Source: Tethya wilhelma
Lineage: Eukaryota > Porifera > Demospongiae > Tethyida > Tethyidae
Length of the DNA: 64,000 bases
Reading direction: 5' to 3'
Assembly: GCA_964030475.1 (NCBI GenBank)
Contig: CAXIPT010000001.1
Coordinates: forward strand, 15,671,150-15,735,149
Shown here: positions 1 to 10,481 of the stretch, one piece after another
Position numbering within the stretch: position 1 is the stretch's first letter
Layout of the letters: every line of letters begins with the position of its first letter
Notes under the pieces: model-generated
What the model saw: only the letters and a program-made list of their open reading frames with translations
Told to the model about the DNA's origin: nothing
The model's database searches: none
Translations under genes and position numbers: made by a program

Positions 1-235
1 TTGAATGCCATTACTGAATGACTTGGCTTTCAATTGAGTAGGAAGCTTGTTGAATGCCATTACTGAATGACTTGGCTTTCAATTGAGTATATAGAAAGTG
101 ATGGAAAGTTTTTGTTGAATGCCATTACTGAATGACTTGACTTTCAATTGAGTAGAAAGTGATGGAAAGTATTTGTTGAATTCCATTACTGAATGACTTG
201 GCTTTCAATTGAGTAGAAAGTGATGGCTATTTGTT
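1..235. repeat. tandem minisatellite, about 4 units
   Basis: Four imperfect copies of a unit that begins TTGAATGCCATTACTGAATG and continues with a CTTTCAATTGAGTA segment, spaced about 49-65 bp. The window starts inside the array. A second array of the same unit lies at 3300-3545, and the unique flank after this array (about 226-310) also recurs after the second one. The two blocks therefore derive from one duplicated segment. Confidence 0.9.
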
Positions 236-296
236 TCAGTAAAGTCAGTTTTGAGTAGTGGAAGGAAAGCCTACAATTTATAGTCACTGAAATACA

Positions 297-474
297 TTCA
301 CTTATCTTTTAATATTATTCAAAGTTTTTCAACTGTGGTTGGTAATAATATTATACTAGCATCTAAGTACACACCTGAAAAAAGTATAAAAGGAGTTAAA
401 AAAATTACTGGACCTACATTGTATACTTTGCTAGCTTTTATCAACTAATTTCCACATCGTCACTTTAGAAAAGT
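297..474 (+). promoter_or_regulatory. promoter of secreted-family copy 1, duplicated at 6773-6922
   Basis: A TATAAAA box at 385-391 lies 84 bp before the ATG at 475. Almost the whole block from 297 to the ATG recurs, with few differences, at 6773-6922 before the copy at 6923, including the TATA box at 6833-6839. Promoter and gene were therefore duplicated together. Confidence 0.6.
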
Positions 475-978
475 ATGATTCTACTCAATTTAGTACTAGC
501 ATTACTTCTGATTACTTCTGCTCATGATGTCAATGGCCAGCCATCAAACCAGAAAACAGCTCGTCGTCAACTGACCAGGAAAGTCCAAACTCTGTGTGGA
601 TCAACTACTCAACAAGTTACCTGGACATCAGTTCCCATAACAACCATTGGAACTAACAACCTTCAGCATGCAGCTACGTATGCCTTCAACATCCCCAGTG
701 TGATACCGGACACTGCTCAAGAGGTATTCATACTTGCCTCTTTCTTCAGTGGATATGCTAACAGTGGTCCACTCCAGAACATAAAAATTTATACTCAGAT
801 TAAAAATGGTCGATTTGAACAATATCTCACTGCACACACCTACCCTCAACATGCCTTCAACACCAACTCTGATAACATGTGGTTCCCAATGCCACCTAAC
901 AGAAAGATCCACCTTGAAGTGCCTAGTCCTTTTGGAAAACACAGTGGGGCAACACTGTCTGCCATTGGCTATCGCTAA
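475..978 (+). CDS. secreted protein of a lineage-specific family, copy 1
   Basis: A single-exon gene of 167 codons. The first 21 residues are a clear signal peptide (hydrophobic LLNLVLALLLITSA core, then DVNGQ as likely cleavage region). A short variable segment with Cys follows, then a conserved body of about 125 residues starting near VTWTSVPITTI and ending in AIGYR. The body has regularly spaced hydrophobics and the motif NMWFPMPPNR, which suggests a beta-rich extracellular domain; I do not recognise the family. Five related copies lie downstream on the same strand (1907, 4850, 6923, 8901, 10482). The ATG is chosen because the signal peptide begins there and a TATA box lies 84 bp upstream. 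Confidence 0.85.
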   Translation: MILLNLVLALLLITSAHDVNGQPSNQKTARRQLTRKVQTLCGSTTQQVTWTSVPITTIGTNNLQHAATYAFNIPSVIPDTAQEVFILASFFSGYANSGPLQNIKIYTQIKNGRFEQYLTAHTYPQHAFNTNSDNMWFPMPPNRKIHLEVPSPFGKHSGATLSAIGYR

Positions 979-1716
979 CTTCAGTATTACAGCTAGAGAT
1001 ATGTATATATATACTGCTATAGTTATAGTAATGTGTGCACTAGGCATGCTTGACTCTTTAGGTTCGAACAATAACTAAATAAATAGGCCTTTTGTTATAG
1101 ACCATTACAGATGTTGACATGATGTGTATCAATAATTGATATGTTTGGATTTAGCCACTTGACAATGAAATTGAATGTGCATTCCATGATGTCTATGTGT
1201 ACACATGCTTGTAACAACTGCATATACAATCTAGTCAAGTAGGGGGTTACAGGTGTATACAATAAAATAGTATAGAAGGCAATTTTTGCTGGTGACAAAT
1301 TTGGTAACTAAATACCAGGAAAAAAAAGAAAAACAAATTTCATACACGTGCACCCACTTGATTTTTGTAGTTTAATTTTTGTACACATGAATGGCATATG
1401 AAAATATGAAACTCTGCACCATACGAAAATTTCTAGCTTGCTCCAGTCAGGTCAATGGAGAATGCACCACGCCAATAATTAAGATGCCAGGATATATATA
1501 GCTAGACAAAAACCTAGAGCTCAGCAGTTTCCAAATAATACACTTAATCGAGCTTGGGCTAACTACTACAAAGATCTACAATAATTGTAGTGATAAATAC
1601 AAGCTAAAGATGAAGAATAATTGAGGCATTTCAATACTGCATAGAAATTAAAATTTCTTGGAAAGGTGATTTACCAAACTTCTCATTTCAAGGAACAAGC
1701 AACGCTCCCAAAATAG
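979..1716. other. intergenic stretch, no gene seen
   Basis: AT-rich sequence after copy 1. Only short chance ORFs are present, without codon bias or splice logic. A short block near 1500 (GGATATATATAGC) resembles a TATA region but no gene follows it. Confidence 0.6.
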
Positions 1717-1906
1717 AAAAACTACGTGATGCATTATTATATTATTGCACAAGGCAAAATTTTCACAGATTGCTAACGATAAACGTAAACTGGAAAATTT
1801 CAGAGGAGTATAAGTTTTGCAGTTTACGTGTATCGTTAACAATTTGTGAAAAACTTGGGAAAAAGATTCTCTTGTGCAATAATATAATAATGCATCATGT
1901 AGTTTT
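1717..1906. mobile_element. foldback (hairpin) element, about 90-bp arms
   Basis: The left arm (about 1717-1800) and right arm (about 1813-1906) are reverse complements with scattered mismatches; both contain GATGCATTATTATATTATTG or its complement. The element ends exactly where homology to the secreted-family gene begins, inside what should be the signal peptide. It looks like a small non-autonomous foldback transposon that replaced the promoter and first codons of the next copy. Confidence 0.75.
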
Positions 1907-2384
1907 TAGTGCTAGCATTACTTCTGATTACTTCTGCTCGTGATGTCAATGGCCAGCCATCAAACCAGGGCCGTCAACTGACCAGTGCAGTCCAAACTCT
2001 GCGTGGATCAACTTCTCGACAAGTTACCTGGACATCAGTTCCCATAACAACCATTGGAACTAACAACCTTCAGCATGCAGCTACGTATGCCTTCGACATC
2101 CCCAGTGTGATACCGGACACTGCTTAAGAGGTAGTCTTAAGCAGTTCTTTCTTCAGTGGACATGCTAACAATGGTCCACTCCAGAACATAAAAATTTACA
2201 CTCAGACTCAAAATGGTTGATTTGAACAATATCTCACTGCACTCCCCTACCCTCAAGATGCCTTCAACACCACTCTGATAACATGTGGTTCCCAATGCCA
2301 CCTAACAGAAGGATCTACCTTGAAGTGCCTAGTCCTTTTGGAAAAAACAGTGGGGCAAATTTATATACCATTGGCTATCGCTAA
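1907..2384 (+). pseudogene. secreted-family copy 2, decapitated pseudogene
   Basis: Homologous to the copy at 6923 from the sixth codon of the signal peptide to the final TAA. The ATG and promoter are missing because a hairpin element abuts position 1906. An in-frame TAA lies at about 2125 and a TGA at about 2218 (CGA in paralogues), and one base is lost near 2272, where paralogues read ACCAACTCT. The 3' flank to about 2826 also matches 7427-7905, so this is a decayed copy of a segmental duplication. Confidence 0.9.
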
Positions 2385-2826
2385 TCATTACACAGAACCT
2401 AAAGATTGAGACTGAAACTGCAATTATATGCTTAACTTAATTGTTTCTTAATTGCATAATTATTGTATTCATATAATTATGACATATACTAGCTCAAAGT
2501 TGAAAGTATGATATTTTTTCTTGTACACATTGATATTTCAGCAGGCTGAGACTTACTAGTCATTTTCACATAAGCTCAATCAGGTAAGCTCGGCAAGAAT
2601 TTTTTCTTAGTAACTTTATGGTAGGCTGATTGCATGCTAGCTAGGTGCACAGCTATAGACACATCATTCTGGAAGATAGCTGACAAAATGTGTGCAAGCA
2701 CTACGTAATGCATGCAGAGCCAAATAATGCACACTATTAATATGGTGGTCTTCTCAGAGCTAAGCATTCGTTGAGCCTATAATATTATGCTATTCAGTAA
2801 ATCAACAATATTGCCACACATATGTT
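2385..2826. repeat. 3' flank of copy 2, duplicate of 7427-7905
   Basis: Non-coding sequence colinear with the region downstream of the copy at 6923, with small indels. Similarity stops abruptly near 2826, just before the THAP-like remnant. No gene is seen here. Confidence 0.75.
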
Positions 2827-2832
2827 GAAAAG

Positions 2833-3237
2833 ATGTCAGAGAATGTTAAGAGGGTAGTAGTAAGCAAAGTAAATCTTACAAGAAAAAACTTAGATGGATC
2901 AAACTGGAAACCATCAGCAGAATCTTGCATCTGCAATCTACACTATAAAGACAACAAAGGCCCGTCACGTTCCAATTGTCATGTACTACCAGAGTATTTT
3001 AAGCGACCCCATGACTTCATAACTAGCCAACCATCAAAGAGACGAGTCTTGGTACGTAATGAGTTGAATGATAATGATAATAACACTCCTGATCATGAGT
3101 CCAAAAACAATATGATTACAAATGTTAAGTCAGAGTCTAGTATCACATGTTCATGTATATCTAGTACGTGTGCTTCAGATCCTGACCCTCACCATTCGAC
3201 CATCAACACCACCTGTATACACCCCTACACAAATTAA
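2833..3237 (+). pseudogene. THAP-type zinc-finger remnant
   Basis: A 134-codon open frame. The first part contains the C-terminal half of a THAP domain: a WKPS segment, a C-x2-H-like metal pair (CICNLHY) and LPEYFKRP, which corresponds to the AVPTIF-like box. The N-terminal C2 part of the THAP domain is absent; the frame begins after it, so this is either a downstream exon of a larger gene or a broken transposase-derived copy. The rest is Asn/Ser-rich and unrecognised. It lies between the end of a segmental duplication and a tandem repeat, which favours a remnant. Confidence 0.45.
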
Positions 3238-3299
3238 GTTAACTTAGCTCTATGCATACATGTACCAGGTATAGCCATGGACCATGGCCCATCACAGTA

Positions 3300-3545
3300 T
3301 TTGTTGAATGCCATTACTGAATGACTTGGCTTTCAATTGAGTAGAAAGTGATGGAAAGTATTTGTTGAATGCCATTACTGAATGACTTGGCTTTCAATTG
3401 AGTAGGAAGCTTGTTGAATGCCATTACTGAATGACTTGGCTTTCAATTGAGTATATAGAAAGTGATTGAGTAGAAAGTGATGGAAAGTATTTGTTGAATG
3501 CCATTACTGAATGACTTGGCTTTGTATTGAGTAGAAAGTGATGGC
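3300..3545. repeat. tandem minisatellite, second copy
   Basis: Four to five units of the same repeat as at 1-235, including one truncated unit near 3465. The following 3546-3630 is nearly identical to 236-310, which shows the array and its flank moved or duplicated together. Confidence 0.9.
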
Positions 3546-3664
3546 TATTTGTTTCAGTAAAGTCAGTCTTGAGTAGTGGAAGGAAAGCCTATAATTTATA
3601 CTCACTGAAATACATTCACTTATTTTTTATGATTATTGATTCACTACACTTTGAAACACATTAG

Positions 3665-4297
3665 GATTCTGAATTTATTGCCCAAGCTACTAAGACTGCT
3701 TCGACACAAACCTTCTCCGAGTGGCTTCAGATCAACACACCACTGCAGCAGAACATTGACAGCGCGGTCGTTGCATTTGGAACAAAAAAAGATGTCAATT
3801 CCCAGTTCAGTGAACTCATTATTGCACACAACGATGCTCACACTTATTTGGAATTAGGCAGTGGCTACCTCAAACCATACAAGGAAAGCCATCTTCCCAT
3901 GTATGAGAAGTGGTTTGGCTCTTACTCTAAAGATAGCTACAACTATGTCCGTGACAACATGAAGGAGAGGTACAAGGAAACCAACGCACCACACGTGTAC
4001 AACTTCCTGCCTTCTTCGATGTGCAAAGACTCATGGATCGGCTTTGTAGACACTGTACTTCTTGGAAAGAAGCAGCATGTCATCAATCTTTGTTCGGGGT
4101 TCTTTCTTTCCCCGTTGAAAGAGTCGGGACGAGCACTGTCTCTTGTTCGTGAGATGATTCGAGACTCAACAGCTACTCAGGACAAGATTATTAGAGGGTT
4201 TTATTGCTATGGTGCTGCCAGGTGCAAGGAGCTGGCTAAGAGCAAGCCAAATCTGGTGATTGAAGCAGTTGGTTTGGTAATGGATGTGGTCTTGTAG
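3665..4297 (+). CDS. unrecognised open exon, 210 codons plus stop
   Basis: The frame is open from 3665, just after a TTAG that could be a splice acceptor, to the TAG ending at 4297. There is no ATG at its 5' end, so it is probably a last exon or a fragment whose upstream part was lost. It is more GC-rich and more codon-biased than its surroundings, which argues that it was once coding. The translation has a charged, aromatic-rich middle (YEKWFGSYSKDSYNYV) and two predicted helical stretches near the end. I recognise no domain. It sits between two members of the secreted array but shares nothing with them. Confidence 0.45.
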   Translation, partial: DSEFIAQATKTASTQTFSEWLQINTPLQQNIDSAVVAFGTKKDVNSQFSELIIAHNDAHTYLELGSGYLKPYKESHLPMYEKWFGSYSKDSYNYVRDNMKERYKETNAPHVYNFLPSSMCKDSWIGFVDTVLLGKKQHVINLCSGFFLSPLKESGRALSLVREMIRDSTATQDKIIRGFYCYGAARCKELAKSKPNLVIEAVGLVMDVVL

Positions 4298-4479
4298 CTA
4301 AATACTAAGTGAGTGCCTGACAAGCATTAACAACCAAAGTAACTACTATTGTAGATCAGGAAATCTTTGTCTGCCTTATCTGTTTAAATTTTTCTACGTT
4401 TGAGATTTGCCATTGTATGTTGGTGAGTTTATGTTGAAACAATTAGTCAATGGAAGAAACACACCATAATACACTGACA

Positions 4480-4700
4480 CACTCTCTTAGTTACCGTCAA
4501 GAGATACACTAGCTGAAGAGTTGAATTACAATAGTCTTGACAGACAGACAAAATGACTACCCCAACCCTCAGTTGATGGTTAAAAAATCACAATCAGTTG
4601 AGGGAAGAATTATTTACACACTCTCTTAGTTACCGTCAAGAAAAACACTATAGTTGTAGGGTTGAATTACGGTAGTCTTGACAGACAGACAAAATGACTC
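4480..4700. repeat. pair of ~80-bp upstream repeats
   Basis: Two copies (about 4480-4560 and 4617-4700) of a block containing CTCTTAGTTACCGTCAAGA and AGTCTTGACAGACAGACAAA. The same pair occurs at about 8535-8620 and 8682-8760, before the other gene of the same subfamily at 8901. The rest of 4298-4849 shows no gene; a TATAAAA box is at 4751-4757. Confidence 0.85.
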
Positions 4701-4849
4701 CTGTAACCTTTGAATAAGTAAAGATACTTGGCTGCATAACCCACAATCAGTATAAAAGAACTGTTTTATAGTGAAAAAAAAAATCATATTTAAGCAAATA
4801 TTGGATACTTAGGATCTACAAAATTGGAAGAAGAAATCACCACTCTATC

Positions 4850-5368
4850 ATGGCACTACACAAGAGTGCATCGCTCCTCAATTCAGTAATCATGCTACTT
4901 TTGATCACAACTCTTGCTAGTGATGTCAATGGCTAGTCATCAGCCATAGTCCAACCAAACCCGGACCAACCAATCAAAATGCGTCTCTCTAGTTCTGCTC
5001 AGACTGTTACCTGGACGTCGGTTCCTATAACAACCATTGCTTTCAACCACCTTCAGCACGCAGGCACCAATGTCTACGACATTCCCAATGTGATACCGGA
5101 CAGCGCTGAAGAGGTATTCATACTTGCCTCTGTCTATACTGGAAATACTAAACATAGTCTACTCCAGAACATAAAAATCTATACCCAGATAGGAACGACT
5201 CAATATGAACAGTATCTCATGGTGTATTCCTACTCTCAACATGCCATCAACACCAACTCTGGCAACATGTGGTTCCCAATGCCCCCTGACAGAAGTATCT
5301 ACCTTGAATTGGAACATCCTCTTGAACAATACAGTGGGGTACTGTTATCTGTCATTGGCTATCGCTAA
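4850..5368 (+). pseudogene. secreted-family copy 3, single nonsense codon
   Basis: The ATG at 4850 opens a signal peptide identical at its start (MALHKSASLLNS) to the copy at 8901. A TAG at 4934-4936 interrupts it at codon 29, where the paralogue has AGG. The remaining 432 bases after the stop stay open in the same frame to the TAA at 5368 and encode a normal family body (VTWTSVPITT to VIGYR). Only one substitution separates it from an intact gene. Translation from the internal ATG at 4979 would give a protein without a signal peptide. I call it a young pseudogene, or an allele of a working gene. Confidence 0.75.
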
Positions 5369-6770
5369 CTGTTTCATACATCCAGTTAAAGTTAAACTTA
5401 GTCACTAGTAACATGCACAGCATGCTGTGTCTGACTCTTAAGTTTAACACTAACTGAAATTAAATAACTAGGCCTGTTTAGCACTATAAGCCATTGAAGA
5501 TGCTGTATTATTAAAAATTTAATAATAAGATATCACCACTTAACAATGCAAGCACTGTGATCTAGTCTAGCGTACACACAATACAAAACAATAAGCACTC
5601 AATGCAACTTGAACAGGTGCATTGCAGGACAGCACTAAAATACACATCTATAGTTCAACCAAAGACATTTCATTGGTAAGCTTGATCTCCATGGAGCTTT
5701 TTCAGAGTGTAGACAGAACCTACAGTTGGTGAAACTTATGCCAGCTACACGCATAGTACACTACAAGAGTGGCTTAGCTCATGGAAGTTTGGTCAATCAG
5801 GTGTATAAATTCAGCCACTAGAGAGCTAAAGAAATAAAAGATCTTACAATTAAAGTGCAACATCTCTTCACAATAAATACAAGTTATAATTTAGTGAGTT
5901 GTAAATAACATAACAACATATTGAAATCTGCTGTGAGAATTTCATTACCTATCTAGCTGGTCAAAGTGGCAGTGCATGCCAGCTTGAATCACCACTATTA
6001 AAATACTAGGCAGTTTTATTCACACAATTACGACATAATGTCATAGGTGACTGTTACAAGAAAGTGGTAGTTCTACAACGATCACTACAAGGTTATACGT
6101 TCACTGTCAGGTTACTCACAGTAGTAACAGTTCACACTGACAGATATTGATTCAGTTACTCTTCAATTATTGAGATTCAGGGCAGTCCAAACATGCACTG
6201 CACCTACAGTCTGTCCGGTAACTAGTGAGAGACAGCATTTAAAAATGAAGAAGTCATGTGCTGACATCTATTCCTTCCTTGTGTCTTACTTTCACAGAAA
6301 CATTGGTGTAGAATTAGAAAAGTTGCTAAGTATAATGATATCTTGTGTTAACACACAATGTTTTTTGTCACGCAATATTTTTGACATAACACAACAAAAA
6401 AACATTGTGAACCTGCCTTTGGTAACCACACACCTTTAATGCTAGGCCTAGAAATACTCAACACTCAGCCAGACGCTGAGACATTGAGTCAGATCATCCT
6501 GGAAGAGAGCTTACTAATACAGGCAATACCATGCACACACGGAGCTTAGTAGATTTCAATATGTACATGGGTCAACAGATGTAGTCTCAAAGAGAGCTCT
6601 AAGCACTCAGTGAACACATATAGAGAGTTAACTACTAAGGAAATCTAAAGAAGAACGATTATAGTGTATAACCTTAGAATTATTGCAGATGTGTCACAAA
6701 CTACAGTGACATTTGCAAGCCTGAAACTAGCCTAGCTTGATGGACAATTGTAGTAATTATTGACTTTAAG
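5369..6770. other. intergenic stretch, no gene seen
   Basis: AT-rich DNA with short chance ORFs. One of 89 codons at 6170-6439 has no signal peptide, no conserved motif and no family match that I can see. It contains an AGTCCAAACATGCACTG fragment that only superficially resembles the secreted family. Confidence 0.5.
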
Positions 6771-6922
6771 TTCAAAGTTTACAACTGTGGTTGGTAATAT
6801 ACTATATAGCATCTAAGTACACCTGACAAAAATATAAAAGGAGTTAAAAAAACTACTGGAACTACATTGTATATTTTGCTAGCTTTTATCAACTAATTTC
6901 CACATCATCACTTTAGAAAAGT

Positions 6923-7426
6923 ATGATTCTACTCAATTTAGTGCTAGCATTACTTCTGATTACTTCTGCTCGTGGTGTCAATGGCCAGCCATCAAACCAG
7001 CAAACTGCTTGTCGTCAACTGACCAGTGCAGTCCAAACTCTGTGTGGATCAACTTCTCGACAAGTTACCTGGACATCAGTTCCCATAACAACCATTGGAA
7101 CTAACAACCTTCAGCATGCAGCTACGTATGCCTTCGACATCCCCAGTGTGATACCGGACACTGCTGTAGAGGTATTCATACTTGCCTCTTTCTACAGTGG
7201 ATATGCTAACCGGGGTCCACACCAGAACATAAAAATTTACACTCAGATTCAAACTGGTCGATTTGAACAATATCTCACTGCATACCCCTACCCTCAAGAT
7301 GCCTTCAACACCAACTCTGATAACATGTGGTTCCCAATGCCACCTAACAGAAGAATCTACCTTGAAGTGCCTAGTCCTTTCGGACAGCACTGCAGTGCCA
7401 ACTTATATGCCATTGGCTATCGCTAA
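6923..7426 (+). CDS. secreted protein of the lineage-specific family, copy 4
   Basis: 167 codons, the same length as copy 1 and differing from it at scattered sites. The signal peptide (MILLNLVLALLLITSA) is followed by a segment with two cysteines (TACRQL and QTLCGS) and the conserved body ending in AIGYR. The duplicated promoter upstream carries a TATA box at 6833-6839. Most differences from the other copies fall in the loop YANRGPHQNIKI and near the C-terminus (FGQHCSANL), where an extra cysteine appears. Function unknown; extracellular location is inferred from the signal peptide. Confidence 0.88.
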   Translation: MILLNLVLALLLITSARGVNGQPSNQQTACRQLTSAVQTLCGSTSRQVTWTSVPITTIGTNNLQHAATYAFDIPSVIPDTAVEVFILASFYSGYANRGPHQNIKIYTQIQTGRFEQYLTAYPYPQDAFNTNSDNMWFPMPPNRRIYLEVPSPFGQHCSANLYAIGYR

Positions 7427-8530
7427 TCATTACACAGAACCTAAAAATTGAGACTGAAACTGCAATTATATGCTTAACTTAATTGTTTCTTAATTGCATA
7501 ATCTATTAGAATTATTGTATTCATATAATTACGACATATACTAGCTCAAAGTTGAAAGTATGATATTTTTTCTAGTACACATTGATATACATGTATTTCA
7601 GCAGGCTGAGACTTACTAGTCATTTTCACATAAGCTCAATCAGGTAAGTTTGGCAAGAATTGTTTTTCTTAGTAACTTTATGGTAGGCTGATTGCATGCT
7701 AGCTAGGCCTAGGTGCACAGCCACACATCATCCTGGAAGAAAGCTGACAAAATGTGTGCAAGCACTACGTATAGCATGCAGAGCTTGGTAGATTCCAAAT
7801 AATGCACACTATTAATACGGTGGTCTCAGAGCTAAGCATTCGTTGAGCCTATAATATTAGGCTATTCTGTAAATCAACAAATTGTTGTTATTGCCACACA
7901 TTGGCATGAAGACTCTATACTGTATGTGTATAGCAGCCACAGCAGCATGCACCTAATATGTAGCCTAGTCTGGCATCCTTTGACTTTTTGTAGGGTTCAT
8001 GCAGTGTCTGTATAAAAAAGAAACATGTGTTTATAACAAAAATAGCATTAAAAAACAAGACAAAAGGACTGTCTGATCAACGTTATACAGGCTTGCTTGT
8101 TTTTGTGTTTTCTGTCGGTAAATCCTCTATATATTTAGCTTTTATCTGCATTTTTTTCAGTTTTATAGTCATCCTGAAGAGTTCTATCACATAGAACGAA
8201 AAGCTTTGATGCAAACTATAATAACTGAATTTTGAAGCTAAAGCTATTGTAACGGTTATAATAATTGGGAGCTAGCACACAGTTTATCTTCATATTATCT
8301 GTCTAAAAAGCTACCAGCTTGTAGACAAACGCTTAGGTCAGCTTCTTAAGAACGACTCAGCTAGGAACACAGAGGCTTGAATGTGTTAATTTTCACTGAA
8401 TTTTTAGGGGATATAGAGTATTAACAATAAGAGTAACTACCACTGCAGATCGGGAAATTTTTACATGCCTCATCTAGACCTGTTTTATGTTGAAAATAAT
8501 ATCAATTAATTGAAGGAATACTACTGACAC
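7427..8530. other. intergenic stretch, no gene seen
   Basis: The first part (to about 7905) duplicates 2385-2826. The remainder is AT-rich with no open frame worth calling. Confidence 0.55.
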
Positions 8531-8534
8531 ACCC

Positions 8535-8760
8535 ACTTAGTTACTATTAAGAAAAACACTATTTGAAGAGTTGAAATTATGGTAGTCAGACAGATAAACA
8601 AACTGATCATCCAAACCCTCTTGCTGAGGGTTAGAAAAAAGCACAATAAGTTGAGGGAAGAAACACACTATATTACCAACACACTCTCTTAGTTACCGTC
8701 AAGAAAAACACTAGTTGTAGGTTGAATTACGGTAGTCTTGACAGACAGACAAAATAATGA
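8535..8760. repeat. pair of ~80-bp upstream repeats, second set
   Basis: Two copies of the block described at 4480-4700, again about 140-370 bp before the start of a gene of the MALHKS subfamily. A TATAAA lies at 8815-8820. The retained pair in both genes suggests a promoter element or a duplication fixed before the two genes separated. Confidence 0.8.
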
Positions 8761-8900
8761 CTACTGTAACCTTCTTATCGTTTAGAAGTATTGCGGTGCA
8801 AAATCTATGATTGATATAAAAAGAGCTGTCTCATATAGTTAACACCAAGCAAATACTGGATACTGAAAAGCTTAAAATTGGAAGAAATCATCACTCTATC

Positions 8901-9425
8901 ATGGCGCTACACAAGAGTGCATCGCTCCTCAATTCAGTAATCATGCTACTTTTGATCACAACTCTTGCTAGTGATGTCAATGGTAGGCCAACAGCCATAC
9001 TCCGCTCAAATCTGATGCAACCAAATGCAATGATACTCCCTATCGCCACTTTCACTCAGAATGCTACTTGGACATCAGTTCCCAAAACAACCTTTGCTCA
9101 CAACGACCTTCTGCACGCAACTACATATGCCTACGATCTTCCCGATGTGATACCAGACTGTGTCAAAGAGATACTTGTACTTACTTCTGTTTATACTGGA
9201 AATGCCAACAATGGTCCATACCAGGACATAAAAATCTACACCGAGATAGGGACAAATCGATATGAACAGTATCTCACAATATTCCCCCTCTCTCAAATAG
9301 CATACAACACCAACTCTGACAACCTGTGGTTCCCCATGCCCCCCAACAGACAAATCTACATTGATTTGGAATATTCTCTCGGAAGCAACTCCAGGTTAAC
9401 ATTATCCGCCATTGGCTATCACTAA
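8901..9425 (+). CDS. secreted protein of the lineage-specific family, copy 5 (MALHKS subfamily)
   Basis: 174 codons with an intact signal peptide (MALHKSASLLNSVIMLLLIT, cleavage after DVNG). The N-terminal mature segment differs from the other subfamily and lacks the cysteines of copies 4 and 6. The body keeps TWTSVP, the YAYD.PDVIPD segment, the NLWFPMPPNR motif and the AIGYH end. It is the most diverged open member and, with copy 3, defines a second subfamily with its own upstream repeats. Single exon, TATA box at 8815. Confidence 0.88.
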   Translation: MALHKSASLLNSVIMLLLITTLASDVNGRPTAILRSNLMQPNAMILPIATFTQNATWTSVPKTTFAHNDLLHATTYAYDLPDVIPDCVKEILVLTSVYTGNANNGPYQDIKIYTEIGTNRYEQYLTIFPLSQIAYNTNSDNLWFPMPPNRQIYIDLEYSLGSNSRLTLSAIGYH

Positions 9426-10360
9426 CTGGTTCACATTATGCAGCTATAGTTGTACTGTAATTATATACTAATGTGCACAGCATGTTTTGTCTGACTCTAT
9501 ATAGGCCTAGCTATTATTGTTTGCTATCGAAGATCTTGTGTATAATATTTTGTATATCAATGGATGTCATTACTTGGCAATGCAAGTACACCAATATTGT
9601 GTCAATGTGCACATGGGGTGATAAATACACACAACCAAGTTTCATTGACGTAAAGCATCAGATAAAATCCTTTGCCACACTCTGTAGCAAGTACATAATA
9701 CAATTGGGAAGTTGAGAGTGTGGAGAAAATCTGGTTGATGTCATCATGACTTAGGCCAGCTAAAACAAGCATACAAGAATGACTCAGTGGCATAGCAAAT
9801 AGGCCTATAGAAACATATGCCAGAACATTCTGGAGGAAGGTATGTATGCATTCATGTTGCTCATAATAAATGGTAACTTTTGCCACTATTGGTTCATGAT
9901 TGAACTGCTTGTCCCATCAGAAAACATCCGCCACACAATGTGGGCAACTATGGCTCATTCTTTGTCCTCTGGGACACCGTCTGAGGGACCAACCTGTCTT
10001 ATGCTGACTACAAGAGCAAAATTCATGAAGGAAGTGTTTCAACAACATCTTGCAAAAGTAGCTAACCCAAATGACCATTTTTTTTCCATAAACATGACAT
10101 CATAATGATAGTTTAGGAGGCTTAAAGGAATCAACCAAAGTCTAACTATTCCATTAATGACCTTTATGAGGTAAGGCTATTGCTGTTGTTTACAAGTGAA
10201 GCTATAAATGCCTAGCTAATCGACATCAGTATAATGAATATCATTATGGTGTTTACAAGTTTAAAAAATTATTTATTGCTGTGATATCATGTATAAAATA
10301 CTTTCAGATGTGGGTACCTTGACACCATGAATTTTGATGCGTTTTCAGCAAACTTGACAG
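9426..10360. other. intergenic stretch, no gene seen
   Basis: AT-rich. The ORFs at 9473-9715 and 9842-10105 have no signal, domain or splice context and are not called. A TATAAAA at 10361-10367 belongs to the next gene. Confidence 0.55.
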
Positions 10361-10481
10361 TATAAAAGAGGCAAGAATAATATCTGAAAAACAAACTTCA
10401 CTTGGATATTAATTTACATTAAGAAGGCTCTACTGATCAACTAATTTTCAATTCATTCAGTCGATCACTACATAGAGAACC

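Noticed and set aside
628..1071. 147-codon minus-strand ORF over copy 1
   Set aside because: Shadow of the plus-strand secreted gene; similar shadows lie over the other copies (7076-7390, 9075-9353, 10650-10871).
6170..6439. 89-codon plus-strand ORF
   Set aside because: No signal peptide, domain, splice support or paralogue; amino-acid composition is that of random AT-rich DNA.
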